Part shown: positions 44,749 to 52,247 of the stretch, in pieces | Layout: each line of letters begins with the position of its first letter | Numbering within the stretch: position 1 is the first letter of the stretch | DNA from: Thermomicrobiaceae bacterium | Lineage (GTDB): Bacteria > Chloroflexota > Chloroflexia > Thermomicrobiales > Thermomicrobiaceae | Length of the DNA stretch: 52,247 bases | Assembly (NCBI GenBank): GCA_014874455.1 | Contig: JADBJL010000078.1 | Span: forward strand, 1 to 52,247 | Direction: 5' to 3' | Made by a program: the position numbers and the translations under genes | The notes under the pieces: model-generated | The model's input: only the letters and a program-made list of their open reading frames with translations | The model's database searches: none | Told to the model about the DNA's origin: nothing

Positions 44749-46503
44749 ATGGCAGAGCGCTATCCGGAGCACTATCTGACCCTGTTGCTCAAAGCCCGCG
44801 CGGGCCGGCTCACCCGTCGGCAGGTGCTGCGTTGGGGCCTGCGGCTGGGGCTCTCGACCCCGGCCATCATGTCACTGCTGGCGGCCTGTGCCCAGCCGGA
44901 GGGCGGAGCGGCCCCCACCCCCACGAGCGCGCCAGCGGCCGGAGCGAGCCCCGCTCCGGGGGCCACGTCAACCGGCGAGCGGCGGCTGTCGGAGAACCGC
45001 GAGTTCGTCATCCTCTTCTCCGGTGGTGTGCCCGATCTCGACCCCCAGTCAGCCTACGACAACCAGGCGAGCGCCTTGTTCCTGGCCTGCTACGAGATGC
45101 TGATCCGACTCAAGGGGGAAAGCACGTTCGACTACGAGCCGATGCTGGCCCGCGAGTGGTCACACAACGACGAGCTGACCGAGTTCACCTTCAAGCTGGC
45201 GCCGAACGCCAAGTTCCACGACGGTACCCCCTGCGATGCCAACGCGGTGAAGGCGTCGTTCGTCCGCTTCCGGCGCATGGAGCGGGGGCCGTACAACGTA
45301 ATCAGCCGCTTCGTCGACAACCCGGAGGAGCAGATCGAGGTGGTCGATCCGACCACCGTGGTCTTCAAGACCCCCAAGCCGGAGCCGTTGTTCCTGGCCG
45401 CGATCGCCTCGGAGTACGGGCCGCTGGTGGTCTCGCCGGCCGCCATGGAGCAGCACAAGACGGCCGACGACCCGTACGCCCACGAGTGGTTCGCCCAGAA
45501 CATCGTCGGCACCGGGCCGTACCGGGTGGTCGAGGCCCTGCCGCAGGAGCGGTTCGTCTTCGAGCGCTTCCCTGACTACCACAGTGAGCCACCCTTCTTC
45601 GACCGGATCATCGCGCGCGTGGTGGTGGAGGACGCGACCCGGCGCCAGCTCATGGAGAGCGGTGAGGCCCACGGCTGCGCCTACATCCACCCCGAAGATC
45701 TGCTAGCGATGAAGGACAACCCGGCCTTCCAGGTGATCGAGTACGATACGACCGAGGTTGACTGGATCCGAATGAACTATGTCAAGCTCAACGCCAAGGC
45801 GCGGCAGGGATTCGCCTATGCCTGGCCCTACCAGGAGGTGATCGAGCAGGTGCTGCGCGGCTACGGGAAGCCGATCAATGGGCCGATCGCCGACACGGTC
45901 ATCGGCTACGATCCGAGCATCCCGACCTACACCACCGACCTGGAGAAGGCCAAGCAGCTCTTGACCGAGGCCGGCATCAAGGAGGGAGACACTTTCACTT
46001 ACCTCTTCGCCTCCGGCGACGCGACCGACTCGGCGATGGCTCAGCTCTTCCAGGCGAACCTGGCCCAGATCGGGATCAACCTCGAGCTCCAGCAGATGGA
46101 TCGCGCTGCGGTGATCGAGCTCAATTACGGCGACACGCCCCCTGAGGAGCGCCCACACTTCACCTCGAGCGGCTGGTGGCCCGACTACAACGACTCTTGG
46201 AACCAGATGTACCCCAACTTCCACTCCGATTCCGTCGGCTCCAAGGGATCCAACTCTTCCTTCTACCAGAACCCTGAAGTCGACAAGCTGATGGATCAGC
46301 TCAAGGTAGCGAAGACCGAGGACGAGATCCGCGAGCTGACCGGCAAGATCGTCAAGATCATGACCTGGGACGACCCGGCCGCTATCTTCTATGGCCAGAT
46401 CACCCGAGCGACCGTCCTGGCCAAGGATATTCGCGGCTTCATCCCCAACGGCATCTACATCGCCTCGTATAACTTCCACCAGATGTGGCGCGAGGCGATG
46501 TAG
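44749..46503 (+). CDS. Peptide-type ABC transporter substrate-binding lipoprotein (SBP family 5)
   Basis: A 584-residue extracellular binding protein of the DppA/OppA type. The N terminus has a twin-arginine motif (LTRRQVLRWG, Arg23-Arg24) and a lipobox LLAAC with Cys47, so it is probably exported by Tat and lipid-anchored. A Pro/Ala/Thr linker to about residue 75 follows. FKLAPNAKFHDGTPCDANAV is the family signature, and ASGDATDSAMAQLFQANLAQ is near the C-terminal lobe. It belongs with dppB and dppC but no ATPase gene is present. A strong AAAGGAGGAGG site precedes ATG 44749. The ligand is unknown. Confidence 0.93.
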   Translation: MAERYPEHYLTLLLKARAGRLTRRQVLRWGLRLGLSTPAIMSLLAACAQPEGGAAPTPTSAPAAGASPAPGATSTGERRLSENREFVILFSGGVPDLDPQSAYDNQASALFLACYEMLIRLKGESTFDYEPMLAREWSHNDELTEFTFKLAPNAKFHDGTPCDANAVKASFVRFRRMERGPYNVISRFVDNPEEQIEVVDPTTVVFKTPKPEPLFLAAIASEYGPLVVSPAAMEQHKTADDPYAHEWFAQNIVGTGPYRVVEALPQERFVFERFPDYHSEPPFFDRIIARVVVEDATRRQLMESGEAHGCAYIHPEDLLAMKDNPAFQVIEYDTTEVDWIRMNYVKLNAKARQGFAYAWPYQEVIEQVLRGYGKPINGPIADTVIGYDPSIPTYTTDLEKAKQLLTEAGIKEGDTFTYLFASGDATDSAMAQLFQANLAQIGINLELQQMDRAAVIELNYGDTPPEERPHFTSSGWWPDYNDSWNQMYPNFHSDSVGSKGSNSSFYQNPEVDKLMDQLKVAKTEDEIRELTGKIVKIMTWDDPAAIFYGQITRATVLAKDIRGFIPNGIYIASYNFHQMWREAM

Positions 46504-46526
46504 GCCGCGGGTCACTCGCGGAGTGC

Positions 46527-46555
46527 GAGGGCGCAGGCAGAGTGCCTGCGCCCTC
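46527..46555 (+). terminator. Terminator hairpin after the transporter operon
   Basis: GAGGGCGCAGGCA (46527-46539) pairs perfectly with TGCCTGCGCCCTC (46543-46555) around GAG, giving a 13-bp GC-rich stem 23 bases after the stop codon. No U-run follows, so it may be a pause or a processing stop rather than a classical terminator. Confidence 0.6.
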
Positions 46556-46700
46556 AGCATATGAGCGGCTCTCCAGGAGCGACTCTCGCTTGCGACCTTC
46601 CCCTCACTCGGGTATGGTGCAGGAAGTGGCACTGGCGTGATGAACAGGAGGGCGGAGAGTGAGCGCGCGAGTCCGGCGCCGTCTGTGGGGAGGGCAATCG

Positions 46701-47579
46701 ATGGTTCTCCCGCTTCGGCGGGTTCTCGTGTTCCCACCGGTGCCGCCCGACGACGCCGTGTCCTGGCAGGCCTTCGGCTATTTCCGCCCGATCGACCACG
46801 GCCGGGCTGTCACCGAGCATGCTGCCTTCCGGCAAATCCTGGCCGAGGCCGGCGTGGAGCTCGTCGTCGGTGAGATCGACGACCCGGCGCTCCAGGACGC
46901 GATCTTCCCTTTCGACCCGGTGCTGATCACCGACCATGGCGCGGTGCTCTGCCGTATGGGCAAGCCGCTGCGCGCTCGCGAGGTCGAGCTGGCCGAGCGG
47001 ACGATGTCCGACCTCGGTATCCCGATCGCCGGTCGCATCCGGGAACCCGGCACGCTGGAAGGGGGCGACTGCCTCTGGCTCGATGAGCACACGCTGGTCG
47101 TCGGGCGCAGTTACCGCACCAATAACGAGGGCATCAGGCAGCTCGAGGAGATCCTGGCACCGCTCGGAGTCACGGTGATGGCGTTCGACCTGCCCCACTG
47201 GCACGGCCCTGAGGAGTGCCTCCATCTGCTCTCGCTGATCAGCCTGCTCGACGACGACCTCGCGGTCGTCTACCTGCCGCTGCTCGCCGTCGAGCTCGTT
47301 CGCCTGCTGCGGCAGCGTGGCGTCGAGCTGATCCCGGTGCCGGACGAGGAGTTTGCGACCCAAGGCCCGAACGTGCTGGCGCTCGCGCCGCGCCGCTGTC
47401 TCATCCTCGAGGAGAACCGCGAGACGATTCGCAGGCTGGAGGCAGCCGGGTGCGAGGTACTCACTTACAGCGGCCAGGAGATCTCCCACAACCGCTCCGG
47501 CGGCCCGACCTGTTTGACCAGGCCGCTGCTTCGAAGCGAGGACTCAGAGAATGGGGGCGAGGATGTCGGCGGCGCCTGA
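46701..47579 (+). CDS. Amidinotransferase/dimethylargininase-like hydrolase
   Basis: A 292-residue enzyme of the pentein fold (arginine deiminase, DDAH, amidinotransferase). GTLEGGDCLWL and GRSYRTNNEGI are the early motifs, HGPEECLHLLSLISLLDDDLAVVY carries the catalytic His, and the C-terminal ISHNRSGGPTCLTRPL carries the catalytic Cys. It probably hydrolyses dimethylarginine or a related guanidino compound, releasing citrulline or ornithine. ATG 46701 with GGGGAGGG is preferred over GTG 46659, which also has a plausible site. It overlaps the methyltransferase gene by 29 bases in a different frame. Confidence 0.85.
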   Translation: MVLPLRRVLVFPPVPPDDAVSWQAFGYFRPIDHGRAVTEHAAFRQILAEAGVELVVGEIDDPALQDAIFPFDPVLITDHGAVLCRMGKPLRAREVELAERTMSDLGIPIAGRIREPGTLEGGDCLWLDEHTLVVGRSYRTNNEGIRQLEEILAPLGVTVMAFDLPHWHGPEECLHLLSLISLLDDDLAVVYLPLLAVELVRLLRQRGVELIPVPDEEFATQGPNVLALAPRRCLILEENRETIRRLEAAGCEVLTYSGQEISHNRSGGPTCLTRPLLRSEDSENGGEDVGGA

Positions 47580-48603
47580 GGCTCACCGGAAGGTAGTTGC
47601 TCTCGTCCAGGGCTATCAGACGGCCGCGCTGCTCATTACCTACGCGGAGCTGGGCATCGCCGACCAGCTCGCCACTCGCCCCTGCTCGGCCGCCGAGGTC
47701 GCCCAGGCCGTCGGAGCCGACGCGGGTGCGACGGCGCGACTGCTCGTGGCCGCCGAGGCGCTCGGGTTAGCCACACGGTCGGGCGAGACCTGGCACAACA
47801 CTCCTCTGGCCCAAGAGACCCTGGTCAGCAGTGCCCCGCGTTCGCTCGTCAACTTCCTCAAGCACCAGGGCGCGTTCTACCGCCGCTGGAGCCGCCTCAC
47901 CGAGGCCGTGCGTACCGGCCGCCGGCCCGAGGAGAACCGGCATGACGAGGCTGCCGCAGATTGGGTTCGGAGCTTCACGCTGATGCTCTACGACATCGCC
48001 CGCATACAGGCACCCGGGATCGCCGCCGCACTCGCCCCGCTCATCACCGGGTTGTCGCATCCGCCTCGTATCATCGACGTCGGAGGTGGACACGGAGAAT
48101 ACGCCATGGAGCTCGCGCGGCAGGTACCCGAACTCGAAGCCGTCGTCTTCGACCTGCCGCCGGTGATCGCCGTGACCGAGGAGCTGATCGCCCGCGCCGG
48201 ATTAGGCGATCGGGTACGGGCAGTGGCCGGTGACTTTCACCAGGACTCGCTCGGGTCAGGCTACGACCTCGCGCTGCTCTTCGGCGTCCTGGTGAGCGAG
48301 GACGAAGCATCGGCACTGCGTCTGCTCGCCAAAGTGCGCGAGGCTCTGGCTCCTGGTGGCTGGGTCGCAATCACAGTGCACATGCCGGAGCACCCCGAAG
48401 CACGCCTGCGCCAGGCGCTACGCGACCTCCATATGCTGCTCTCCACTGACCGTGGTCGGGTGCCGGACGCGGCGACCATCGAGGGTTGGCTGGCGAGGGC
48501 GGGCTTCGTCGTTCCACAGCGGCGACCGATCGAGGGCGATCCCGCGAACGCGGTGCTGGTTGCGCGCCGGCCAGCTACGGGAGAGCCATCGCCGGCCTCC
48601 TGA
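47551..48603 (+). CDS. SAM-dependent O-methyltransferase (class 2 family)
   Basis: A 350-residue protein. Residues 1-110 are a winged-helix dimerisation domain (AELGIADQLATRPCSAAEVAQAVGADAGATARLL) typical of plant-type small-molecule O-methyltransferases. Residues 170-330 are the Rossmann domain with IIDVGGGHGEYAMEL (SAM motif I) and a final LARAGFVVPQRR. Substrate unknown; polyketide and phenolic O-methyltransferases share the architecture. The N terminus overlaps the amidinotransferase stop, so the two are co-translated. ATG 47551 is taken; ATG 47563 is also possible. Confidence 0.86.
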   Translation: MGARMSAAPEAHRKVVALVQGYQTAALLITYAELGIADQLATRPCSAAEVAQAVGADAGATARLLVAAEALGLATRSGETWHNTPLAQETLVSSAPRSLVNFLKHQGAFYRRWSRLTEAVRTGRRPEENRHDEAAADWVRSFTLMLYDIARIQAPGIAAALAPLITGLSHPPRIIDVGGGHGEYAMELARQVPELEAVVFDLPPVIAVTEELIARAGLGDRVRAVAGDFHQDSLGSGYDLALLFGVLVSEDEASALRLLAKVREALAPGGWVAITVHMPEHPEARLRQALRDLHMLLSTDRGRVPDAATIEGWLARAGFVVPQRRPIEGDPANAVLVARRPATGEPSPAS

Positions 48604-48644
48604 GACCTCGACCGCACGACCCCGATTTCGCCGAACTCGCGAGC

Positions 48645-49892
48645 CTAGCGCACGAACGGAGTGAGCTGGCCAGCAAGCGCGTCGGCAAGCCAGCCCCTGT
48701 GCGCTGGTAGCAGCTCTGGAGGCAAGGTCTCCGGTGGGAAGAAAGCCGTCGCCGCGCTGCCAGCACTACCCGCCCGCGCAGTGCCACCGGCAACCTCCCC
48801 GAGGAAGCAGCAGGTGACATAGTGTACCGTCTCGCCTGCGGCGGACACGACCACCTGTGAGGTCGGCTCCGAGTAGACGCCGGTCAGGCGGCCGAGGCGC
48901 ACCTCGAGTCCAGCGAGCTCCCGCAGCACTCGGGCCATCGCCTCAGTCACCGTCTCGCCACGCTCCACCAGTCCCGCGGGCAACCCCCACAGGCCACTCT
49001 CGGGATGCATCACGACGAGCACGCGTCCGTCGTCGTCGAGCACGACCGCGGCAACACCAGCGACCACCCGCTCCGGCCAGGGATAGGACGGCTTGACCCA
49101 CGGACGGGCCGAGCGCCCTGGCTCGAAAAGGTCGAGCAGGGTGCGAATCCAGGCATCAGGAATCCGGTAGTCGTTCACCGCCGGATACCGCGGGGGCGTC
49201 TCAGTGACCAGGATCGCCGGGATCCCGGCCTGATGCGCGCCCACCACGTCCGATTCGGGGTTATCGCCGACCATGACGACCCGCTCGCGGGTCGGGAGGC
49301 TGGAGAGCGCCAGCTCGAACATCGGCGGGTACGGCTTCCCCACGACGACCGGTCGGCGGCCGGTCGCGACCTGTACTGCGCTGACCACGGCACCGGTTGC
49401 GGGCGCCGGCCCGCCGGGCAGCGGAAACCAGCCATCCACATTCACCGCCACGAAGCGGACACCCTGATGGACGTAGCGGCTGGCCCGCAAGATATCGAGA
49501 TACCCGAGGCGCTCGTCCGCGCCGACGACCACGGCCTCTGGCCGCCCATGGTCGACGACCTCGATCCCGACCTGCTCCAGCTCGGCACGCAGGCCGTCGC
49601 TCCCCAGAACGAAGGCCGAGCGCACACCTTCCCGTCGCAGGTAGCGAGCAGTGGCCTAGCCGCAGGTGATGATCTCGCCGACCCGGGCCTCGATGCCGAG
49701 GCCAGTCAGCTTCTCCGCGAGCTCGCGCCGCGTCGGTCTCGGGTCGTTGGTTAGAAACCGGATCGTCTTGCCGGCGCCTCGCAGCCGGCCGAGCGCCTCC
49801 GCTGCGCCGGGCAGCAACTCGGCTCCGATATAGACCACCCCGTCGAGGTCGAGGAGAAAAGCGTCGAACTGCTCTGCGAGCACCGCACACAC
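48645..49892 (-). CDS. HAD phosphatase-Nudix fusion interrupted by an amber codon
   Basis: The frame reads as one protein of about 415 codons but has a TAG at codon 79 (49656-49658). Residues 5-260 are a NagD-like (class IIA) HAD phosphatase: [15 protein letters not shown] (nucleophile Asp), [30 protein letters not shown] and [18 protein letters not shown]. The C-terminal 150 residues are a Nudix domain with [20 protein letters not shown], but the box continues RVLRELAGL, lacking two of the usual Glu residues of REUxEExGU. TAG replaces a codon in IITCG-x-ATARYL; a TGG-to-TAG change would explain it. It is either a pseudogene, a sequencing error or a recoded gene. GTG 49892 follows GGAAGAG. 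Confidence 0.75.
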
Positions 49893-50009
49893 CCTGTATC
49901 TCTTCCAGACGTCCGCATGCTCGTCACGACAGGCCGGCAGGCCGTGGGGCGACGGGCGCACCTTCGCAGACAGGTCTGGCACTCGGGCGCGGCGACCTCC
50001 AGCCGCCTG

Positions 50010-50954
50010 TCAGTCGGCGACGACGTGGGTACCCGAGCGGCCCTCGACCGCGTCGCGGGCGTGCTCGAGGGCCGCGATGACAGCGCAGCGGCCCGAGTGC
50101 CTGTCCACGAAGCGGATGGCTGCCTCGACCTTCGGCCCCATGCTGCCCGCCGCGAAATGCCCTTCGAACTGGTAGCGCCGAAGGTCGCTGACCGTGACGC
50201 GCTTGAGGGGTTGGGCTTCCGGTGTCCCATAGTGGAGTATGACGTTCGGTACATCGGTCAGGATCAGCAGCATGTCGGCCTCAAGCTCGCGAGCCAGGAG
50301 CGCGGCCGCCAGATCTTTGTCGATGACTGCCTCGACCCCCTCGTACCGCCCGTCGGGCCGACGTACGACCGGGATACCGCCACCGCCGCATGCGACCACG
50401 ATGACACCGTCGCTGATGAGCTGCTCGATTGCCTGGCGGTCGACGATCGTGACGGGCTCAGGCGAAGGTACCACCCGGCGCCAGCCGCGGCTGCCCTGCG
50501 GCTTCCACACCTGCCCGGTCGCCGCCATGATCGCCCGCGCTCGCTCCTCCGGCTGGTAGAGACCGATCGGCTTGGTTGGATCGAGCCACGCTGGGTCGTG
50601 GGGGCTGACTTCCGTCCGCGTGACTAGGGTGGCGACGACCCGGCTGAGACCGAGACGCTCGAACTCATAGCCGAGCGACTGTTGGATCATGAAACCGATC
50701 GTCGCCTGGGTCTGGGCGACGCACCAGTGCAGCGGGACGGCCGGCACCACCTCGCGCGCAAGCTCGTTCTTGACGAGCAGGTTCCCGACCTGCGGCCCGT
50801 TGCCGTGCGTGATCACCAGTTCGTAGCCACACGCGACGAGTTCGGCGAGCTGCCGGCTGGTCAAATCGACGTTGGCCTGCTGCTCTTCAGCCGTCCCCCG
50901 TTGCCCAGCCCTGACGAGCGCGTTGCCGCCGAGCGCGACGACGATACGCCTCAT
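50010..50954 (-). CDS. arcC: Carbamate kinase
   Basis: A 314-residue amino-acid-kinase-fold enzyme that makes ATP from carbamoyl phosphate and ADP. RRIVVALGGNALVRAGQRGT opens the protein, LVITHGNGPQVGNLL and VVACGGGGIPVVRR are the substrate and glycine-loop motifs, VIDKDLAAALLA and MGPKVEAAIRFV complete the family set. The ATG overlaps the stop of the upstream AllG gene by four bases, so the pair is co-translated. That partner suggests the AllK role in ureide/oxamate breakdown rather than arginine deiminase fermentation. Confidence 0.93.
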   Translation of the reverse strand: MRRIVVALGGNALVRAGQRGTAEEQQANVDLTSRQLAELVACGYELVITHGNGPQVGNLLVKNELAREVVPAVPLHWCVAQTQATIGFMIQQSLGYEFERLGLSRVVATLVTRTEVSPHDPAWLDPTKPIGLYQPEERARAIMAATGQVWKPQGSRGWRRVVPSPEPVTIVDRQAIEQLISDGVIVVACGGGGIPVVRRPDGRYEGVEAVIDKDLAAALLARELEADMLLILTDVPNVILHYGTPEAQPLKRVTVSDLRRYQFEGHFAAGSMGPKVEAAIRFVDRHSGRCAVIAALEHARDAVEGRSGTHVVAD

Positions 50955-52247
50955 GCCACCGGCTCTTCCTCAGCATGCCGCGTCCGCTCCTGCCCCAGGT
51001 ACGCGCGCTCGAAGGCGCGATACGCCTCAGTGAAGCAGCGGGCAGGCGGGCGCACGATCCCGGCACCGACCTGGCCGATCCCCGGCTCGCGGTGAGCGAT
51101 CCCGGTGTCGATCACCGGCAAGATCCCCGTCCGGACAACAGCGCGGAGGTCGATCCCCACCGGCGTGCCGCGGAAGTCCAGTACCGGAAGGCGAAAGAAT
51201 TCATGCTCGGCGGCCGTGATCTCGTACATCTCGAGCGTCGCGCGCACCGCGTCAGTGGGTGAGCCACCGATGAACTGGACGATCGCAGGCGCGCCCGCCA
51301 GCGCGAAGCCCCCGAAGCCGGCCGTCTCGGTGATGGCGCTGTCACCGATATCCGGGTTCGCGTCCTCAGGCCCAAAGCCGGGGAAGTAGAGCCCGCGGGG
51401 CACGTTCGCCGGGCCGGTGAACCAGCGGTCGCCCAGCCCGCTCACACGGATCCCGAACTCAGTGCCGTTGCGCGAGAGCGTGGTGACCAGCGAGCTTCCA
51501 GGAACGCCGTGCGCGGCATCGGCCATCACCTTGGCCGCCACCATCGCCAGGTTGACGAAGAAGTGGTCGTTCGAGTCGATGAAGCGGAGCACCTGCGCAA
51601 TGTCGCTCGACGGCGCGTCGCACTCCACGAGATGCGGCGCCAGCGTCCGGTAGAAGAGCGAGGTCGCCGCCTTGTTGCGGTTGTGGCACTCGTCGCCCAT
51701 CTGGAGCGCCTGGGCGATGATCGCACGCAGGTCGATGCCACCACTGCGCGCCAGCGCCTGGCCGACCAGCGGGGCCAACACCGCGCCGATCCAGCGGAGC
51801 CGCTCGATCACTTCCGGCGCATATGCCCCCATCCGCATCACCCGGCCGATGCCCTCGTTGAAGTTGGTGAAGGCCCGGTTCGAGCCCGCCGCGTTCTCGG
51901 CGATGTAGACCGGCATCGAGGGGGAGATCACGCCCGCCATCGGGCCTACCGCCTGGTGCTCGTGGTTCGGCGCCAGTTCGATCTCGCCTGATTCGAGGAG
52001 CCTGACGGCTGCCTCAGGAGTACTCGCCAGCCCTTCGAGCAGCGTCGCCCCGATCAGCGCGCCGCGCAGCGGGCCAGAGGCGTGCTTCCAGTCGATCGGC
52101 GGGCCGGCGTGCAGGAAGGTGCGTTCCGTCATACCCGGGATCACGTCGCGCGCACGCGCCACGCCCACCACGACCGGACTGCGCGGCGTCTTCGGATAGA
52201 GGAGGTTGCCGACCGGCGACTCCCAGGGCTCGTAGTGTGTCGGCAGC
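50951..52247 (-). CDS. allG: DUF1116 protein (YlbE/AllG), oxamate transcarbamylase subunit, partial
   Basis: A protein of the DUF1116 (YlbE/AllG) family, open to the right edge of the window, so its N terminus is missing; 432 residues are visible. Typical blocks include GPPIDWKHASGPLRGALIGA, GPMAGVISPSMPVYIAENAA, MGDECHNRNKAATSLFYRTL and SNDHFFVNLAMVAAKVMADA. In E. coli, AllG with AllF (FdrA) and AllH makes an oxamate carbamoyltransferase in allantoin breakdown, giving carbamoyl phosphate for the kinase next door. Here it overlaps arcC by four bases, which fits that pathway. AllF or AllH would be expected just beyond the edge. Function is inferred from family and context. Confidence 0.85.
   Translation of the reverse strand, partial: LPTHYEPWESPVGNLLYPKTPRSPVVVGVARARDVIPGMTERTFLHAGPPIDWKHASGPLRGALIGATLLEGLASTPEAAVRLLESGEIELAPNHEHQAVGPMAGVISPSMPVYIAENAAGSNRAFTNFNEGIGRVMRMGAYAPEVIERLRWIGAVLAPLVGQALARSGGIDLRAIIAQALQMGDECHNRNKAATSLFYRTLAPHLVECDAPSSDIAQVLRFIDSNDHFFVNLAMVAAKVMADAAHGVPGSSLVTTLSRNGTEFGIRVSGLGDRWFTGPANVPRGLYFPGFGPEDANPDIGDSAITETAGFGGFALAGAPAIVQFIGGSPTDAVRATLEMYEITAAEHEFFRLPVLDFRGTPVGIDLRAVVRTGILPVIDTGIAHREPGIGQVGAGIVRPPARCFTEAYRAFERAYLGQERTRHAEEEPVA

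Noticed and set aside
45703-46737. Minus-strand open frames at 45703-46737 and 46554-47489
   Set aside because: Antisense of the binding-protein and amidinotransferase genes.
49656-49658. Internal TAG of the HAD-Nudix gene as a pyrrolysine codon
   Set aside because: Pyrrolysine use is restricted to a few methylamine-using lineages and no related gene is here; mutation or error is simpler.

Overview
The window is a gene-dense, GC-rich bacterial chromosome segment with strong G/C preference at third codon positions, short intergenic gaps and Shine-Dalgarno-led genes. The combination of a complete LysW amino-group-carrier operon, a Bacillus-type fadN-fadA-fadE operon, a CopB-type copper pump and selenocysteine use suggests a thermophilic Chloroflexota bacterium, possibly class Thermomicrobia. 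This is an inference from gene content and style, not a database match.

Layout. 196-2266: a VOC-family protein, then a frameshifted BNR-repeat protein overlapping a MoaD/ThiS-like protein. 2465-4698 (minus): a CPH-type copper ATPase with a CsoR-like operator lying between -35 and -10. 4800-11346 (plus): a long structured leader ending in a terminator-like hairpin, then lysW, a degenerate lysX paralogue, lysK, lysX, lysY, lysZ and lysJ. 11492-12750 (minus): three small ferredoxin-fold proteins. 12913-13830: decayed coding remnants. 13825-16782 (plus): selD, rsmA and ispE. 16824-18784: a thioesterase and a rhodanese-ThiF fusion. 19020-25668 (minus): a beta-oxidation operon (fadN, fadA, fadE, acyl-CoA ligase). 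25885-28881 (minus): primary sigma factor and lysA. 29162-32437 (plus): ABC-F ATPase, coaE and a DsbA-like selenoprotein. 32584-36578: M50/CBS protease, a tyrosine recombinase-like protein, and a convergent two-domain kinase. 36921-40799 (plus): an envelope beta-helix protein and the folate operon folB-folE-folP-folK. 40954-46503 (plus): a sugar kinase and a peptide-type ABC transporter without its ATPases. 46701-48603: an amidinotransferase and a methyltransferase. 48645-52247 (minus): a HAD-Nudix fusion broken by an amber codon, carbamate kinase and an AllG/YlbE protein running off the window.

The most striking result is that two genes, selD and the DsbA-like gene, each carry an in-frame UGA exactly where the family has its redox-active cysteine. 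Each UGA is followed at a suitable distance by a hairpin with a GGU apical loop, as expected of a bacterial SECIS element. Ordinary ORF calling splits or truncates both genes. Together they indicate that this organism makes selenoproteins, including its own selenophosphate synthetase.

A second theme is the LysW pathway. All six carrier-pathway functions are in one operon, but lysA (diaminopimelate decarboxylase) is also present about 16 kb away. Lysine is therefore probably made by the DAP route, and the LysW operon may mainly make ornithine/arginine. No tRNA, rRNA, CRISPR array or insertion sequence was recognised.
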